Source of the DNA: Notospermus geniculatus
Lineage: Eukaryota > Nemertea > Pilidiophora > Heteronemertea > Lineidae
Direction of reading: 5' to 3'
NCBI GenBank assembly: GCA_002633025.1
Contig: NMRB01000425.1
Coordinates: forward strand, 139,597-203,596
Length of the DNA stretch: 64,000 bases
This document shows positions 11,535-26,500 of the stretch, piece by piece. The number at the start of each line of letters is the position of its first letter. Position 1 is the first letter of the stretch. The notes beneath the pieces are model-generated. The model had not been told where the DNA came from, ran no database searches, and saw only the letters and a program-made list of their open reading frames with translations. The translations under genes were made by a program, and so were the position numbers.

Positions 11535-14500
11535 GTGAGTTTTTCATATCCTTACATGTAGATTGTTCAGTTTCCAGGAACGCTACGTTCATTTCCCGCG
11601 GTCACTTCACGGTACATCGGCGGGTCATCGTCTGCGCAGTTGTCGTGGTGTAGGCCTATGTCTATAGGCTTCGGCTTTAGGGCCTAAACAATGCCTGCGC
11701 TTCGTTTGTTGCATAATGCCTAATTCATTTCAAAAGGTGGTCGGGTGCTATTTGAGTTTTTTGGGATCAATAACTGAAAGAAAGACGTGCGTCGAAAAAC
11801 GTCAAGGCCGCCTCTATCGTCTGCTGAAAGTACAGTGTATCTTTCTATATGCGAGAGTGTAGATTTCCTTGCCGCGTATAGTTCTCTCAAATCAACTTTT
11901 AATGACTTCCCAGTTCATGTTCGCAAAAATAAGTTCTATTGACTCTGCTATGAATTTTTAATTTTGTCAATATGTTTTGTTCTACATCGCTGTTCTTGTG
12001 TAAAATATACACAGAACTATTTGATGTGACCAAAAATGTTTATGTGCTAAACTTTTTAAACTGTTTAGCCTATGTGCTAAACTGTGATAAACTTTTTAAA
12101 AAAAATTGTCATGATCAATATTACATGTAGGCCTACTTAGTTTTTTTGGGGAGGGGGGACTTGGGCCTATTGATCGGACATTGATATGACAGCCTAGAGC
12201 AGACCTAGGCCTAGCCTTCTAGGCTTGGCTCTGGTGTGAGCACTGACTGACCTTGGCCATTGTCACAACAGATACTTTTTGTATGAGTAGATTCTAGGCC
12301 TATCTTTATTTCAGGGGTTTGTGGGGTGCACGGAGTTGTGTAACTTGTAATTTTCGTCATTGGCCTTTAGATCCTTGCCAGGCATTTTATTTACCAATGG
12401 AGGAACTTATTTATGGATGTATTTTTCACACCACGCTCTGATGGTTCCTGTTTTTAAGAAAATAGGCCAACCATTCAGTGATATTTAATACACTATACAT
12501 GTGTAGATAATTTCGTTGCGAAATAATGTTCTCCGTCTTTCAGGGAAGAATTTTGGGGACATCACTACCCACTTCACTTATATATTTGTCTATTCAACTG
12601 TGTGATATCCTATGAATGTTCAAATTTCTATGGGATTTATTAATAGGCCTACAAAATCTTATACAGATCATCCAATTGATCATAGCCATTCATATTTCAC
12701 ATGGTAAGTTTAAATGACCCCCTGCTGAAATGTATTCTTTCATTTTGGTCTACTTTGCCTGGCTATACTGGTGAATGCATTGGCTCTATGTATTCAGGTT
12801 TTCACATTCAGTTATATAGGCCTAGAAGATAGGCTACTTCCCGTGTCCTTGGGTATAAATAAGTCATCAATAAAAAATTACAGAGATCATAACGATATTG
12901 ATGCACATTTGAGATGCTCTTTGATGTTTTGAATACCATATGTAATACTCTGCTAATGATTTTCTAAGAAGAAGTTTCTGACTTTTCATGCAGAGTAAAT
13001 CCTGGGTAATATTGACAGTGAAGTCCAGCCCTCCGTGGGGGTCCTTCTTACCACCTACACTGTAACAACACTCAGTGCCTGGCTTCTATTCAGTCACCAA
13101 TGTCAAATGCAGTGACCACTGAATATTCTACAGTTGAAATCTTCATGCATTCCCCTTGATGGTATGCAATTTTCAGTGCTCTGCTATGTCACACAGATGG
13201 GACCCTGTTTTTGTTTGGCGTCGTTTCTGGACAGTGAGGTCCATCATTCAATAGGAGATAAAAGGAGCTATTCAAGTGTCATGATGGCATTAACCCTTTT
13301 TGACTGGGTTCCGGTCACGGGTATCTGCTCATTCAGTGTAATTTGTGAAATTACATGACATAACTCTAAACATGGTCAATTTTATTGCACAATATGAGGA
13401 TCAAAATGGGCAATATTGGCAACCTTTCTTCTACCCATTATAGCCCTTGTTACACTACATAAAAAACCTGTGTCGAACCCGGGTTTTTTCTGTCCACACC
13501 TGTTAAAAACGCAGTGTAGTAATCCCCTCCGAGCTCGAACGGTTTTTGGAGGGCTTAATTTAGGTCCCCGTCACAAAATTTGAGTAGTGTTGACGGGCAC
13601 CGGGCCTCAGGAGGGATTTTTCAGAGCCGGGCTAGACCCGGGTGTCAAAAAACCCGGGGATTTCTATGTAGTGTAACCACGGCTTATGCCAAAAGCACTG
13701 ACCCCATTTGGGCTCCATGTTGTGCAATAATATTGGCTGGTGTAGGTACTGCTAGTTTTTAGTCTGAAAAGCAAATGACAAGATTGGGATGATTTGAAAT
13801 CGTCCCAGTCTTGTCATTGCAGAGTTGCTGAATGGTACATTTGTAATGCAGTCAGACGCTGCCAGTTCCCCCCTCTCCTTGAACTGAAATCAAATTGATT
13901 TCAATTCACTTATAAAGTTATTCAAGGATGTTTACAAATTGACATGAACAATTCAAATGAATTATACTGGAATCTTTTTGATTTAGTGGCAGACGGCGTG
14001 CCTGCCTCTGATCTGGTAAGGAGCACTCCAGTACTTCATGTAGTGTCATCATGTATTGTGGGCCGAGTCCTTACCAAGAGCAGCAACACAAATGATCATG
14101 CATCCATTTCGGCGGGTCCTCCGCCTCGTCACCCGACCACAGATGTGATGCTTTTATTCATCGCAGGATGAGGCTGCACGTGCTGAACAGACAACCATGC
14201 GGACGGACCGTATTGTCCCTTGCCATGTGTGGCGGAGACACAATTGCGAGACCCTCACTTATTATTTAATTATGATGGAAAGTTCGATCTTAAGGGCCAG
14301 CGGTTGTCAGAGCCGACAATCTCTCTTTGATCAACATGTTTTGAGTCTGTGACGATGATGATAAAAGGCCATGATACCATCTCATCATATGTGACTGTCG
14401 GGAATGTCAGGTGGAACTTCAGCTGGAAAGTGGTGGAATTGGTCTGTTGTTGGAGGTGAACTTATGCTGAACATTTTTGGTGAAGGATATTCTTGGTTCA

Positions 14501-17500
14501 AAAATGACCTTTTAGCAGCAGAACCTCCCACAACAGACACCGCTTCCAGAAGGACACCTCTCTATTTCAAAGGACACCGAAGTTCAGATTTTAAACATTC
14601 CAACACCTCTTCAATTCTACAGAAAACCTGTCATGAAGGTGTTCATTGAAAAGCGTTGGCTGAGAGCACTCAATAAATACCTTTCTGACACTTTTTCAGG
14701 TGCCTGATTTTCACTTTCACTAATAACCCAAATTGGCCTTGGCAGTGGAAGGGTTAAAACAATTTTTTCTCTGATCATGTTGTGTGTGTACATGTATGTA
14801 TAACGAACGTGTTGGTGTTTACTTGAACAGTTGCTGAGTGGCACTGCTAGAGAATAGGACAACTACAGCATATTGAGTGAAAGTTGATAAATTATGCAAC
14901 ATCAGGAGTGCTAGCTATTTGTTCCAACTGTTTGACAGATCTGAAAGGGAAGGTTAAACCCTATCGTATAGTACTCGGCAGTCAGACCACTTTGTACACT
15001 GAGGCGTCTGCAGTTTGTCCTTGTTCCCTGTTCTAGAATTCCCTTGAAAATCATTCGACGGGTTTTAATGATCAGTCCCTTGGATAAATTATGCTTCTTG
15101 TTGTCATAATAAATCCAGGATTATTATGGATTGCATTGTGGTATTGCGGAGTTTGGATGAGCAGTTTTCACCTTGGCAAAAATGGGTGCCAGGATGAACA
15201 AATGTTAGATGATGCTTGCCTGGCCTTCAATTTCAACCTTGGATTGCTTGCTCTCCATCGTACTTGTAGATGATTATGAGAAGGGTATTGGTAATGGCAA
15301 TAATGGGAAGTTGATGTAGAATCTAGAAAGATTAGGGTTGCACTTCCTCAGCAATGGTTAGTGCTTGATTTACTCTAGAAATACAAGCTGTGAAAAAAGT
15401 ATTGACAGCGGGTGGCCATGACTGCAACTTGTTCCAATATTTACAGCATCCATTGATACCAAGTCACTACTGCTATTGTCTACATAGAAACAAATACACG
15501 GGAAGGAAATAATACACAAGTTGTGCAGTTTATGATGTCCGAGACGCACCTGGGTTGTCGGCAGCTTCCGAAGAACAATATGGGATTATTGATTAGGAAT
15601 TTCATGAGTTAATCAGGATGTCCTGAGTATATTTAGACTGCGGTAGGCTATTTAGGTATCGACAAATCTTTATGCTAATTAACCCACTGTTGACTCTGTC
15701 CGTTCAACAATTTCACCAATAGTCTTCTGTATTTGAATCAGGAACACTTTCTGCCATCAGAAAGAAAAAAGCTTGAAAACTGATGACAAGAAGTTAGGTT
15801 CAGTGAAAGCTATGATCCAGTTTTACATAACTCCTTGTTGTATGTTGTAAGCAATGCACGACCTCATCCTGTGAATTATGGACCACTAATTTTTTCACCA
15901 ACTGTTGGATTACTCAGCCCTGAGGTCGATCAGTACTCTAATCACTATCTTTCTTAACCCTTTCATTGCCAGAAGGCCCAACTTGTCAAAAATGAAAATG
16001 TGAAAGGGAACTGAAACTTGTCGTATAGATACTCTTTAGAAAGCTCTGAGTGGTTGCTCTCTAATGAATACCTATGTGATGGGGATTCTGTGACATGTCA
16101 GGATTTCGTAGGTTACTCATGGGTTAAGTCTTTGCTTATCATTATGTCAGTCATTTCATCACGAGGAGCGTGAGATTTTGATCAGGGCAGGTTCAGTCAT
16201 AACATCTTATTAGCCTCAGACACTTGGATCTCAACTTAAAACCAATATTCCTTCATGTACAGTGGAACCCCGGTAACACGACCACCCACGGGACAGACCC
16301 AAAGTGGTCGCGTTAGCGGGGTGGTCGCCTTACCGAAATCGGCCCGATGAACTGTTTGACAGATCTGAAAGGGAAGGTTAAACCCTATCGTATAGTACTC
16401 GGCAGTCAGACCACTTTGTACACTGAGGCGTCTGCAGTTTGTTTGTCCTTGTTCCCTGTTCTAGAATTCCCTTGAAAATCATTCGACGGGTTTTAATGAT
16501 CAGTCCCTTGGATAAATTATGCTTCGTGTTGTCATAATAAATCCAGGATTATTACGGATTGCATTGTGGTATTGCGGAGTTTGGATGAGCAGTTTTCACC
16601 TTGGCAAAAATGGGTGCCAGGATGAACAAATGTTAGATGATGCTTGCCTGGCCTTCAGTTTCAACCTTGGATTGCTTGCTGTCCATCGTACTTGTAGATG
16701 ATTATGAGAAGGGTATTGGTAATGGCAATAATGGGAAGTTGATGTAGAATCTAGAAAGATTAGGGTTGCACTTCCTCAGCAATGGTTAGTGCTTGATTTA
16801 CTCTAGAAATACAAGCTGTGAAAAAAAGTATTGACAGTGGGTGGCCATGACTGCAACTTGTTCCAATATTTACACCATCCATTGATACCGAGTCACTACT
16901 GCTATTGTCTACACAGAAACAAATACACGGGAAGGAAATAATACAAAGTTGTGCAGTTTATGATGTCCGAGACGCACCTGGGTTGTCGGCAGCTTCCGAA
17001 GAACAATATGGGATTATTGATTAGGAATTTCATGAGTTAATCAGGATGTCCTGAGTATATTTAGACTGTGGTAGGCTATTTAGGTATCGACAAATCTTTA
17101 TGCTAATTAACCCACTGTTGACTCGGTCCATTCAACAATTTCACCAATAGTCTTCTGTATTTGAATCAGGAACACTTTCTGCCATCAGAAAGAAAAAAGC
17201 TTGAAAACTGGTGACAAGAAGTTAGGTTCAGTGAAAGCTCATGATCCAGTTTTAGATAACTCCTTGTTGCATGTTGTAAGCAATGCACGACCTCATCCTG
17301 TGAATTATGGACCACTAATTTTTTCACCGACTGTTGGATTACTCAGCCCTGAGGTCGATCAGTACTCTAATCACTATCTTTCTTAACCCTTTCATTGCCA
17401 GAAGGCCCAACTTGTCAAAAATGATAATGTGAAAGGGAACTGAAACCTGTCATATAGATACTCTTTAGAAAGCTCTGAGTGGTTGCTCTCTAATGAATAC

Positions 17501-20500
17501 CTATGTGATGGGGATTCTGTGACATGTCAGGATTTGGTACGGTAAGTTAATTGCATTGAAAGGGTTAAAGTCTTTGCTTATCATTATGTCAGTCATTTCA
17601 TCACGGCGAGCATGAGATTTTGATCAGGGCAGGTTCAGTCATAACATCTTATTAGCCTCAGACACTTGGATCAATCTCAACTTAAAACCAATATTCCTTC
17701 ATGTAATCTGAATTGGACTAAAAAAACAGCCCTTCTGATGGCCTTGTAGATTTTATTTTCCATCAGTCATGATGAATAATCGTCCAGTCGCCTATGTGAC
17801 TCAAAATTGATGACTTAATAATTTTCCTGTCAATTTCATTTTATCACTTGGGTAATGCTGGCCTTCGTTTTGATTGATGTGTGGGTTGTAGCTTGCCTGG
17901 ACCGTGTACTCCATAAAAATAATGGTCTGTGGTTTGGACCAAAAGTATGTGGCACGACTTGAGAATTCTTTATCCCAATTTACAAGAAATCACAGAGATA
18001 GGAGACAGTATAAAGCGAGGTGTCACAGGTGGTTCTGCTATGTATCCCTGTGGAGGTACATTTCATTTGCATCTGTACGAAAATATTATGAACCATACCG
18101 AAGGACGCACATGTCCAGAAAACGAAATCAAATCTGATTATTATGTAATGGGCACAACACTACTGTGGTCAGCCTGGTGGGCTTATTCATATGTCTGCTT
18201 AGTTAACCAGACATCTTCTGCAGTTTTAACAAACTCTTTGATTCATCATCATTAAAGTATTATTAGTCTCTAAATAGTCCGGATTAGCTTTCAGGCTGTA
18301 TGATTATCATCAATATTGCCCAACAATTAGCATGACTCCAATGGCGAACTACAAGTTACAACAGAAATAGCCCAAGAGCATTGATCATGCTGTGTCTCTA
18401 TCTGTAACTGTGGTAGGATGTTGAACTGATGGCGACAGGAAATAAATCCTTACAACTAATTGATTGTTTGAAAACAAGGGAAAATACGTAATGATGCTTT
18501 ATTGCTCTTATAAAGAGAAATGATCTAACTGATAGAGGACAACTGGTAGGATGAAGACTTTATTATGAAAATCACTCATTATTTTCAAGAAACTGATCAG
18601 TTTCGTAAGAATAAAATATTGAGTTGAGTTGAAAGCTGAACGCTTTACATCATTATTGGCTCTGTGGATAATATTGGGTGAATTCTCATGAGAATGTGAA
18701 CTACAAGTGGAGAGTCTAGAATGTTCAACAGTGTGTGGTGAATGGTGTTTCAAAGAATGAAGATTATTATGGTTGACCTGTTCAAAATTCACCTTAGAAA
18801 AGGTCATGTTTTGGTTGGCTTTTCATTCACAGACGGTGGTAAATCGAGTAAGATTTTCACTGCGCTGTGTCTTCATGGAATGATGATTTTGATTGAATGC
18901 AGGTCTTTAGAAGAATTCCTCCTGGATCTTGTATGTGTAGGGCCGAGTATTCATTCGACATATTGAACAGGTCTGAGTGTTGATTGAAGAAGTGATTGGA
19001 ATTTTCATTACATTCAGAGTGGGAGAAAATCTGAATGATTTTTTGATGGAGAATAATCATGCAAATGTTGGAATGATGTTGAAGCTGTGGAATTTATGGC
19101 GAAGTTAGATTTATGAGCATTCCCCACTGTACATCCTCTTATTGTCTCGTGGTACCAATGTCTAAGGTCACTAAGTATTCATGTTTGATAATGAACTTTC
19201 ATCTAGCATGGTTGGACAATATTGTGAATTCAATGGCTGCCTTCACCCCAAATATAACTTTAATCCTGCCAAATATAGGTTTTGTTGAACTACCGTCCAA
19301 ATCCATATTGTCCCTGCTATTGTGTTGTCCCATTATGATTCAGCTTTATGTGGTCATCATGAAGTGAACTTCATCCATCGATGGTGCCATATATCCTGGT
19401 GCACGAGGTGCAATCATGCAGGTCTTTCAAAAGAATGTGGCTGCCGGTTATTCTTGTGAGTGTAATGCCCTTGAAATGGCAAAGCCCAATTCAAACTGTC
19501 AAATGTTAAATCAATTTTCTGAATATAATGCCTATTGGACCACAACTTTCCAAAAGTCAGAATCTCTTATCCAGCAAGTTACCAAAAAATGAGAGTCAAA
19601 TGTATCAGGCTGAAGCCCTCAACCATGATAGTCGTTTAAAACCAAAATAAGCAAATACAGCTATACTCTAGATTTTGACATTGCACAGGCAAGAGAGATG
19701 CAAGATATCCTATTCCATAAAAAGTAATATTCCTATCAGTACTTCTGAAGGCCCACCTAAAAGCAATTCCTTAGAAAGCAATGGTTCCTCAAAAAAAGGT
19801 ATTCCCACCATGGTCACTTGCAGACAGGGGCTACACCTACTGGTCTATACCCCTGTATCTTCTGAGTCATCTGATCCACCAATAATTGGCAAAGTATTTA
19901 CACATGAAAGATTGTAAAATGTCACCTCCAGCTGTCACAAGAGCCAATTATATTGCATCTCATCAACAGCAGTTGCTTCAGCTGTTGGGCGAAGTACTGA
20001 GTCCGAGGTAGTGTTGAGTTCATGGTTGTTGACTGGTGGCACTGACTGATTGTGAGGGGCCTCTGATCTTATATTAAAAGTTGTCCTGTTGGTGTGCCTA
20101 CACTAGCCATACTGACAATATTTTTCTCAGGGGTAACAATCTCCTTGAACTCCAGATGCATGTCATTCAGAAGTTGGTGGCATCATCTGTGAATCCTTAG
20201 TCAGTATCTCATGGCTGTTTTTTCTTGCTGCATGCAGTTTTAAGGAGGCTGCTGCCACTTCAACCGGTTCTCTTAATCCATCTTGCTTGTTGGCGTGTTT
20301 GATCAGAAGCTCAATGGGAACCCACCACATTGCTTTCAATTCTCTGAAAACAAAAAAATCTTTATTCATGTTTTCCATTTACCAATTTGCGTTGAAAAAA
20401 AACGTAATCATGACTGTGCGTAGTACGCTCTCGGTATACTACAAAGAATCGAGTTGAAACATGATGAAACATGAGCGTAGTTTTCTGGATAGCTGCGGGC

Positions 20501-23500
20501 ATGTTGCCAGCTTGATGAGGTACTCCGTTACGCCGGGCTATCAGAATGACGGTACGATAAATCAGTTACCACTTGGGGCTGTTTTTAAGTTGATACCGGG
20601 AAAGGGTCACCATTTCTATTTCATGTGATGCACTTTATCACTTCTGCTCCTGAATTCCTATGAAGACTTCCAGCAATGTTGTTTCATAATTTATTGGTTT
20701 CAAAGACAAATTCAGGAGCTTCACTCTCATATGATTCTGATAGATTAGTCCTTGAATTATTCATTTTCATTGTTTGAAATGTCTTGCAAAATGCAGAGAA
20801 GAAAATTCATGTTGGAAGTGAGAAATGTTGACTTGATGAAGAACATCACTGGTGGTATTATGTGGCTACAAGGACATTGGATAATTCCAAGTTAATGCAG
20901 GAAGTAACCAGCTTGTTTCTCTACACTTTATTGTTAAATACAGAAAACATTTCTAAACACCTCCATTTTGTTTGTGTAGCATGTTGTAATCATGCTGGCA
21001 TTGTTTGTTATGGTGAGCTCTCAGTAGTTGCGTGGTCACTCTCATATCCAGATGATGTATACCATGCTAATTGAAATGAGCGGCTTGATTCCCTTGTTAG
21101 TCAATTCATTGAATTAAAACGCTCATTACTGCCCACTTGGTGCATTTGATGATGAGATGCTGCTTTGGAGAGGGTTGCTCCAGTGCTTTCCAATAGCATA
21201 TCGCTGGGGAGGATGAGTTGTCCATTGATGGAATGCATATCATGTTTATTTCGTAGCATTCTAGAAGGTTGCATTAAAAATAAGTTTGTTGTGGTGAAAA
21301 TCAAGCAACGGTTTCTTCTACAAATCAAGGGCTGCACTTTCTGTGAAACATTGGTAGCCAAATGGAAGACCCAATGGCAGTCAAAGAAAATGTAGCCACA
21401 CGAATTTGGGGAAGACACTTTGGTAGCCAAACATTACCTTGCAGCCAGTGGTAATGAAGGAAGAATGCAGACCGGTATGGTGGAGAACCCATGGTAGACA
21501 AATGGAAAACCTTGTAGCAAATGGTGAAGGAAGATGTAGCCAGGTGTGGTGGAGAACCCATGGTAGACAAATGGAAAACCTTGTAGCAAATGGTGAAGGA
21601 AGATGTAGCCAGGTGTGGTGGAGAACCCATGGTAGACAAATGGAAAACCTTGTAGCAAATGGTGAAGGAAGATGTAGCCAGGTGTGGTGGAGAACCCATG
21701 GTAGACAAATGGAAAACCTTGTAGCAAATGGTGAAGGAAGATGTAGCCAGGTGTGGTGNCAAGCTGTTGCAGCATGTTAGGTATCAATTATCCAAGTATC
21801 AAAGGTTGCTTTACAGTGGCACAGATTGCTCCATTAAATGGTCAGATTCTCTTCTCTATAACAGAATTAACCCATCTGATACAAGCATGATAGGCGTGAT
21901 AGAAATCACTGATTACAATGTTTTTCAGTGCATACATGTATTACGGAAATCCTTATGAAAGGGTGACATCGATTGCATCAGGTTTTTTGCTGATAAGCCA
22001 CTATGGTGGTGCCAATACTCCACAGGATATATTGGCCTACTCAGAATAACAGAAAATGCACAAAACTTGTGACTTTTAGCATGTTTAGGGACTTGTGACT
22101 TTTATGGCCTTTAGATAGAAAAGCTCTGTCCCTGGTTATAGTTGCGTGTAAAACTTTCATTAGGTTTTGAATGGATTTTAAGTGAGTAACACTTCACTAT
22201 TTTAGTGATGATTTTTTAATGTTCTGCTCCAGTTATCAATGGGATTGAATCAGAACCACCGGGCATTTCTTTTGTTAGTTTGCTCAATGTATTTTCACGA
22301 GATTCAGATCCATCCGTGAATAGCCATTGAAAATAACAATTGCTGAAGAAAAAAACCTGTGAAAAAAATCATTTGTCCGTGAAGAGTAGTTGTGTTTATG
22401 ACCATGTACCAAATTTCGCAAGTGGGTAGGGATAATTATGTTCAGATTGCATGCACGTGTCGACGTTTTTCAGCTGTTGGTGGTTGCATAGAATCCCCAC
22501 GTTTGGAGCACGCTGCCATTAAACGCCGCCCGTGTTGGCCTTGCACCAGGATTTGTCCTCCATGTCACCGCATGTGTGGACCATGTGCGGGCATACTGCT
22601 ATCCACCTTCTTTTACATGTAGATTTCTAAAAGATTTTTTACATGCTCGTGGGGATTTCCCGGTTGGTTGATTCCTGATAGTGTCTGAATGGTAATTCAT
22701 CAGCCGATGCTGGTGGTGAGATTTAGGGTGTCATGTTGTTTGAGTCCAGGTGATGCCCTGTCAACTGTCAGTGAGCAAATCATTGGCTGGGTTGGTTTCA
22801 AGCACAGGTACATTGCTACTGCATGAGAAACTGAGGGCCCATCAGTAGCTGACCACACTTTGTATCATTGGACATAAGCCAGGGAGTGCCAGATGTGAGC
22901 CCAAAGCTCTAGAATCACAGGACAATAACCGCTGGACAAGGACAATGGCAGGGATATGATGAGATTAAGGGGTGACCTATGGAGACTGGATAATGCAGCC
23001 GACATGCTGGATCTCTTCCTCGGGTTTGAACACTGATGGAGAAGAAGACTATGTATAGAGGAAATAATAGGGTAGCATCCCAAATGAAATGCCAAATATA
23101 ACCTCTATTTGCATAGTTCACCAATATGGTCGTTAAAAACTCATGTTGGTTGTAATTAGGATGATTTATCGGAGATGCCATCACATGATTTGATAAACAA
23201 TCAAGCCAGATGCTCTTCCTCCAGCAATTCCTTGTTCACTTCTGAAAAGTTGCCGTCTCCAGGATAGGCTGTCTCAATTGCTTTTCTATGGCAAATTCTG
23301 GAATCTATTCAATAGCATTGCTTTACTGGAAGACCCCCACTGTTCAAGGAGGCACCCATGGCCAACAGTGGTGTCATATTCTACATCCGTATGGATGCAT
23401 CTTTGTTTCAGAACATTGCTTTTTGATTCAGCCAATTGCAAAAGGGCTCCAATGAGTTGCTGATGCTTCGAGTCTTGGAAACCATTCAGTTCTGGAGGCT

Positions 23501-26500
23501 AAGTTCTTGTTTACAAACTTCAGCCACATTTATGTATTCTCTGTTCAGTCTTACACATAAATTGCAAGGTTGTTGAGCAGTCGATGAAATTGCTATGATA
23601 AAGATCCGCATTGTAACTCCAAAGAAATAATCGTGCCCTACTTCGTGATGTTTATGTCTAGATTGCACATTCCACTTGGTGACACCTCACACCACTGTCC
23701 ACCTGTCATAAACTCAGCTATGGTTTACACTCGGTGTTTAAATTCATGAATTTTTGATGTACCTCCATTGACTGCCCGAACGATATCCATTCGAAGGACT
23801 GATATTTACCTGCAAATTACCTTGCTCTGTTGCCAGTGGGCAATGTGGGAACCAGTGCTGATAGACCAACATTTCAGGAAAGGATTTGCCCATTTTCTTT
23901 CATCACTTTTCACTGGCGAATCCCAGGGGGTCCACCCAGCTGGCCCTCCTCCCCACCTTTTTTTTGGCAGGAAATTTTCTCTGGATGTGCCCTGGCCAGC
24001 ATTTGGAGAAAACAGCAATTACTGTCCTGCAACAGCACAAAGTCCCTTAATTACCAGAGTTCTTTACGTTTCTTCTGTTCACCCTACTCTACCTCCAGGC
24101 GCTGGAATATTTGAGAAACTTTGCATGACTGGATCTTCTCGATTACGTGAATTGACGTTGCATTGCATTATAACTTCGATATCATGTTTACTACGCGGTA
24201 TGGATTTTTGGCTGTTGATCATAATGTCCGCTTACATGAGGCTGAATTAAGGTATTGATTGCGGATTCCCAGGCACGAAGTCCGTTTGATAGCGTAATAG
24301 CATCTATATCTTGTAGTGGTTACAACAAAATCTCATTTGTGGCTGGGTGACATCTGGTGCAGAATTTTCATTCATTCGAGCGCTTTCTGTGGTTTTCATC
24401 TTCTGTCACAAGTTGTGTACATTAATGGCCACTTTCACTGCCGGCTGCTTCCAAAATATATTCAGCTCATCATCAGTATTTTGAATGGACCATAGTTCTT
24501 GAGTGGAGTGTTGAATGGTCACTGAAGAATTACCCACTCTGGGTATGCCGTCATTTGCTCGTGTGCATCCACATTACCTTGAACTGGCCTAGTCTCTTCT
24601 CTTGTGAATGATCTCAGGCAGCACTTGATCTTCAGAAAGCCATTTATTATTGCCATCTTAAATTTGGACAGCACTCCAAAGTAATGGAATACTCTAGTCA
24701 TGAATGGCTGATGGTTCAACTTGGATTGGGTATCCTCTTGTCTTGTGCACAGCGATTAGATAGGACAAGGTTTGCTATAAAACGATGCTCGTGCAGTTGC
24801 AGTACGAGCAGAAATTGACGCCCAAGAAGGGAGCAGATCTGCAAAGGACTGATTTCTGATTGCCATGTTTTTATGGGACACGCAGGATGTTGCTCTTGCC
24901 ACTGATGCATCTCAAGGAACAAGACACAGGCAGGATTTCAAGAATCGTTCAGCAATGATGCTTTCTTGTAATGCAAGAAGGGAGCAGGTCTGCGAAGACT
25001 GAATGTTGATCATCATGTTTTAGGAGACAGGTTGGTGCACTTGCCGACGAAATATATGCATACATTGTACTTTGCTTTCCTGATCACAAGGAAGAAGACA
25101 CAAGAAGGATTTCAAGCAGAATACCCGTTCAGACTCACTCGGCTTCAAATCTCCTCATTTCTCAGCCATTGTCTTGTAATCCATTGTGTTTATTCACACA
25201 CTCGTAATATGATAATTCACTTGACAAACTAAAATAGAAGGGACAAGAGCCCATTCAAGCCGCAATGACATCATATATCAGTCAAGTGGAATACTCTGTG
25301 GTTCTTCCAAGAATGTTTTCGAAGTCAGAAAATCATTATAGCATTGATTTTTGATACTGACAAAAGCCATGCATTGGTGTGTGATTCAAATGGTAAAGTT
25401 TAGTTGCACCCCATGTGTGCTCGAAGTTGCTGTAAAGAACAGATAAAGACTGATGTGAACCTTGTTAGTTTGCTTGTTTCTGACTTAATTTCAGAAGTCA
25501 TTGAAGATGTATTAAGTAATAAGATGGGTGTCTGTTGATTTCGTATTGGCAGATCAGTACAGCTCACTGAAAATCAGGTCAATTTCCTAGTCAAAATGAT
25601 ACAACATGAACTGCTCTCCCCTGCCACTCACAAGCAGTTTCTGATTCACCTGACCACTTTCAGTAGCAAGACCAGAATAAGTTAAAACAAGATTCAGGTT
25701 TTGATTTGGTCCTTAATTTGTTTTTAAACCTCAATAAATCTCTTGCTGCTTTTGCCAGGGGAAGCTTTGCTCTGTTAGACTTACAATCTTGATGAGTATT
25801 TCTCTTGCTTCGTATCCGTTACCTCTTCCCAGTGGGAAGTTAACTATCTGATTTAAGTACTCAGGGTTTCCAATCTTTCTTACAATCATCTCCACCGTTG
25901 TTTAGTACACCTCTAATTCAGTATGCTTTACCACAAGCTTTCTTAAAGGTTGCCATGTAATGAAAAAAACACTGTTCTGGATTCAGTAGTTTTTCTGTAT
26001 GCACTCTTTACATAGAAACACACCAAAAAATGTATAATTTCATCACTGGTACATGTATCTTGTGCAAAAGTCAAATTGGGGACCCCCCCCCCATACCAGA
26101 GGGAGACCCTACCACTGAGCCCCATAGCTCCTTCTTCATCCACGCTCTGAACATAACTGAGAAATTTCAGAATATGTTCAATGCATCTTTGAAGTTATTT
26201 CTTCCCTTTGATGCTTGGTAAACTGACACCATCACCTCGGGTCTGAATCACGATATACTCGCAAAGATGAGGGAATCGAGCTTGCAAATTAGATCATGTA
26301 ATAGTGGAAGATACTATAATGAATTCACGCTATCGTGATCGTAGTAATATTATTCAAATGAAGCGTGAGGGGCTCGATACTCTGATGAGGTGACTGCGGA
26401 CACTTGAGGTGAATCATGCGAGGAAAACCTGTTCTATGGTGTAAGAAATATTCATGCCTGAGGCCATTCTCTCATGCCTTATCTCATTTCTTCTCGTTTC

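Noticed and set aside
13774-13818. MicroRNA precursor
   Set aside because: The stem is good but the loop is nearly absent and the hairpin is shorter than a pre-miRNA.
15091-16701. 60-codon ORF present in both copies of the 1.35-kb duplication
   Set aside because: Preserved only because the duplication is recent. The few differences are mostly amino-acid changing.
17904-18255. Overlapping 77- and 108-codon ORFs
   Set aside because: Two frames over the same bases, no known motif and no convincing splice signals.
21325-21787. Long open frames on both strands as a repeat protein gene
   Set aside because: They follow from a 69-bp tandem repeat with a period divisible by three and hold no domain.
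23768-24250. 160-codon ORF in Jagged intron 1
   Set aside because: No domain, an overlapping antisense ORF, and composition like its flanks. Best explained as chance.
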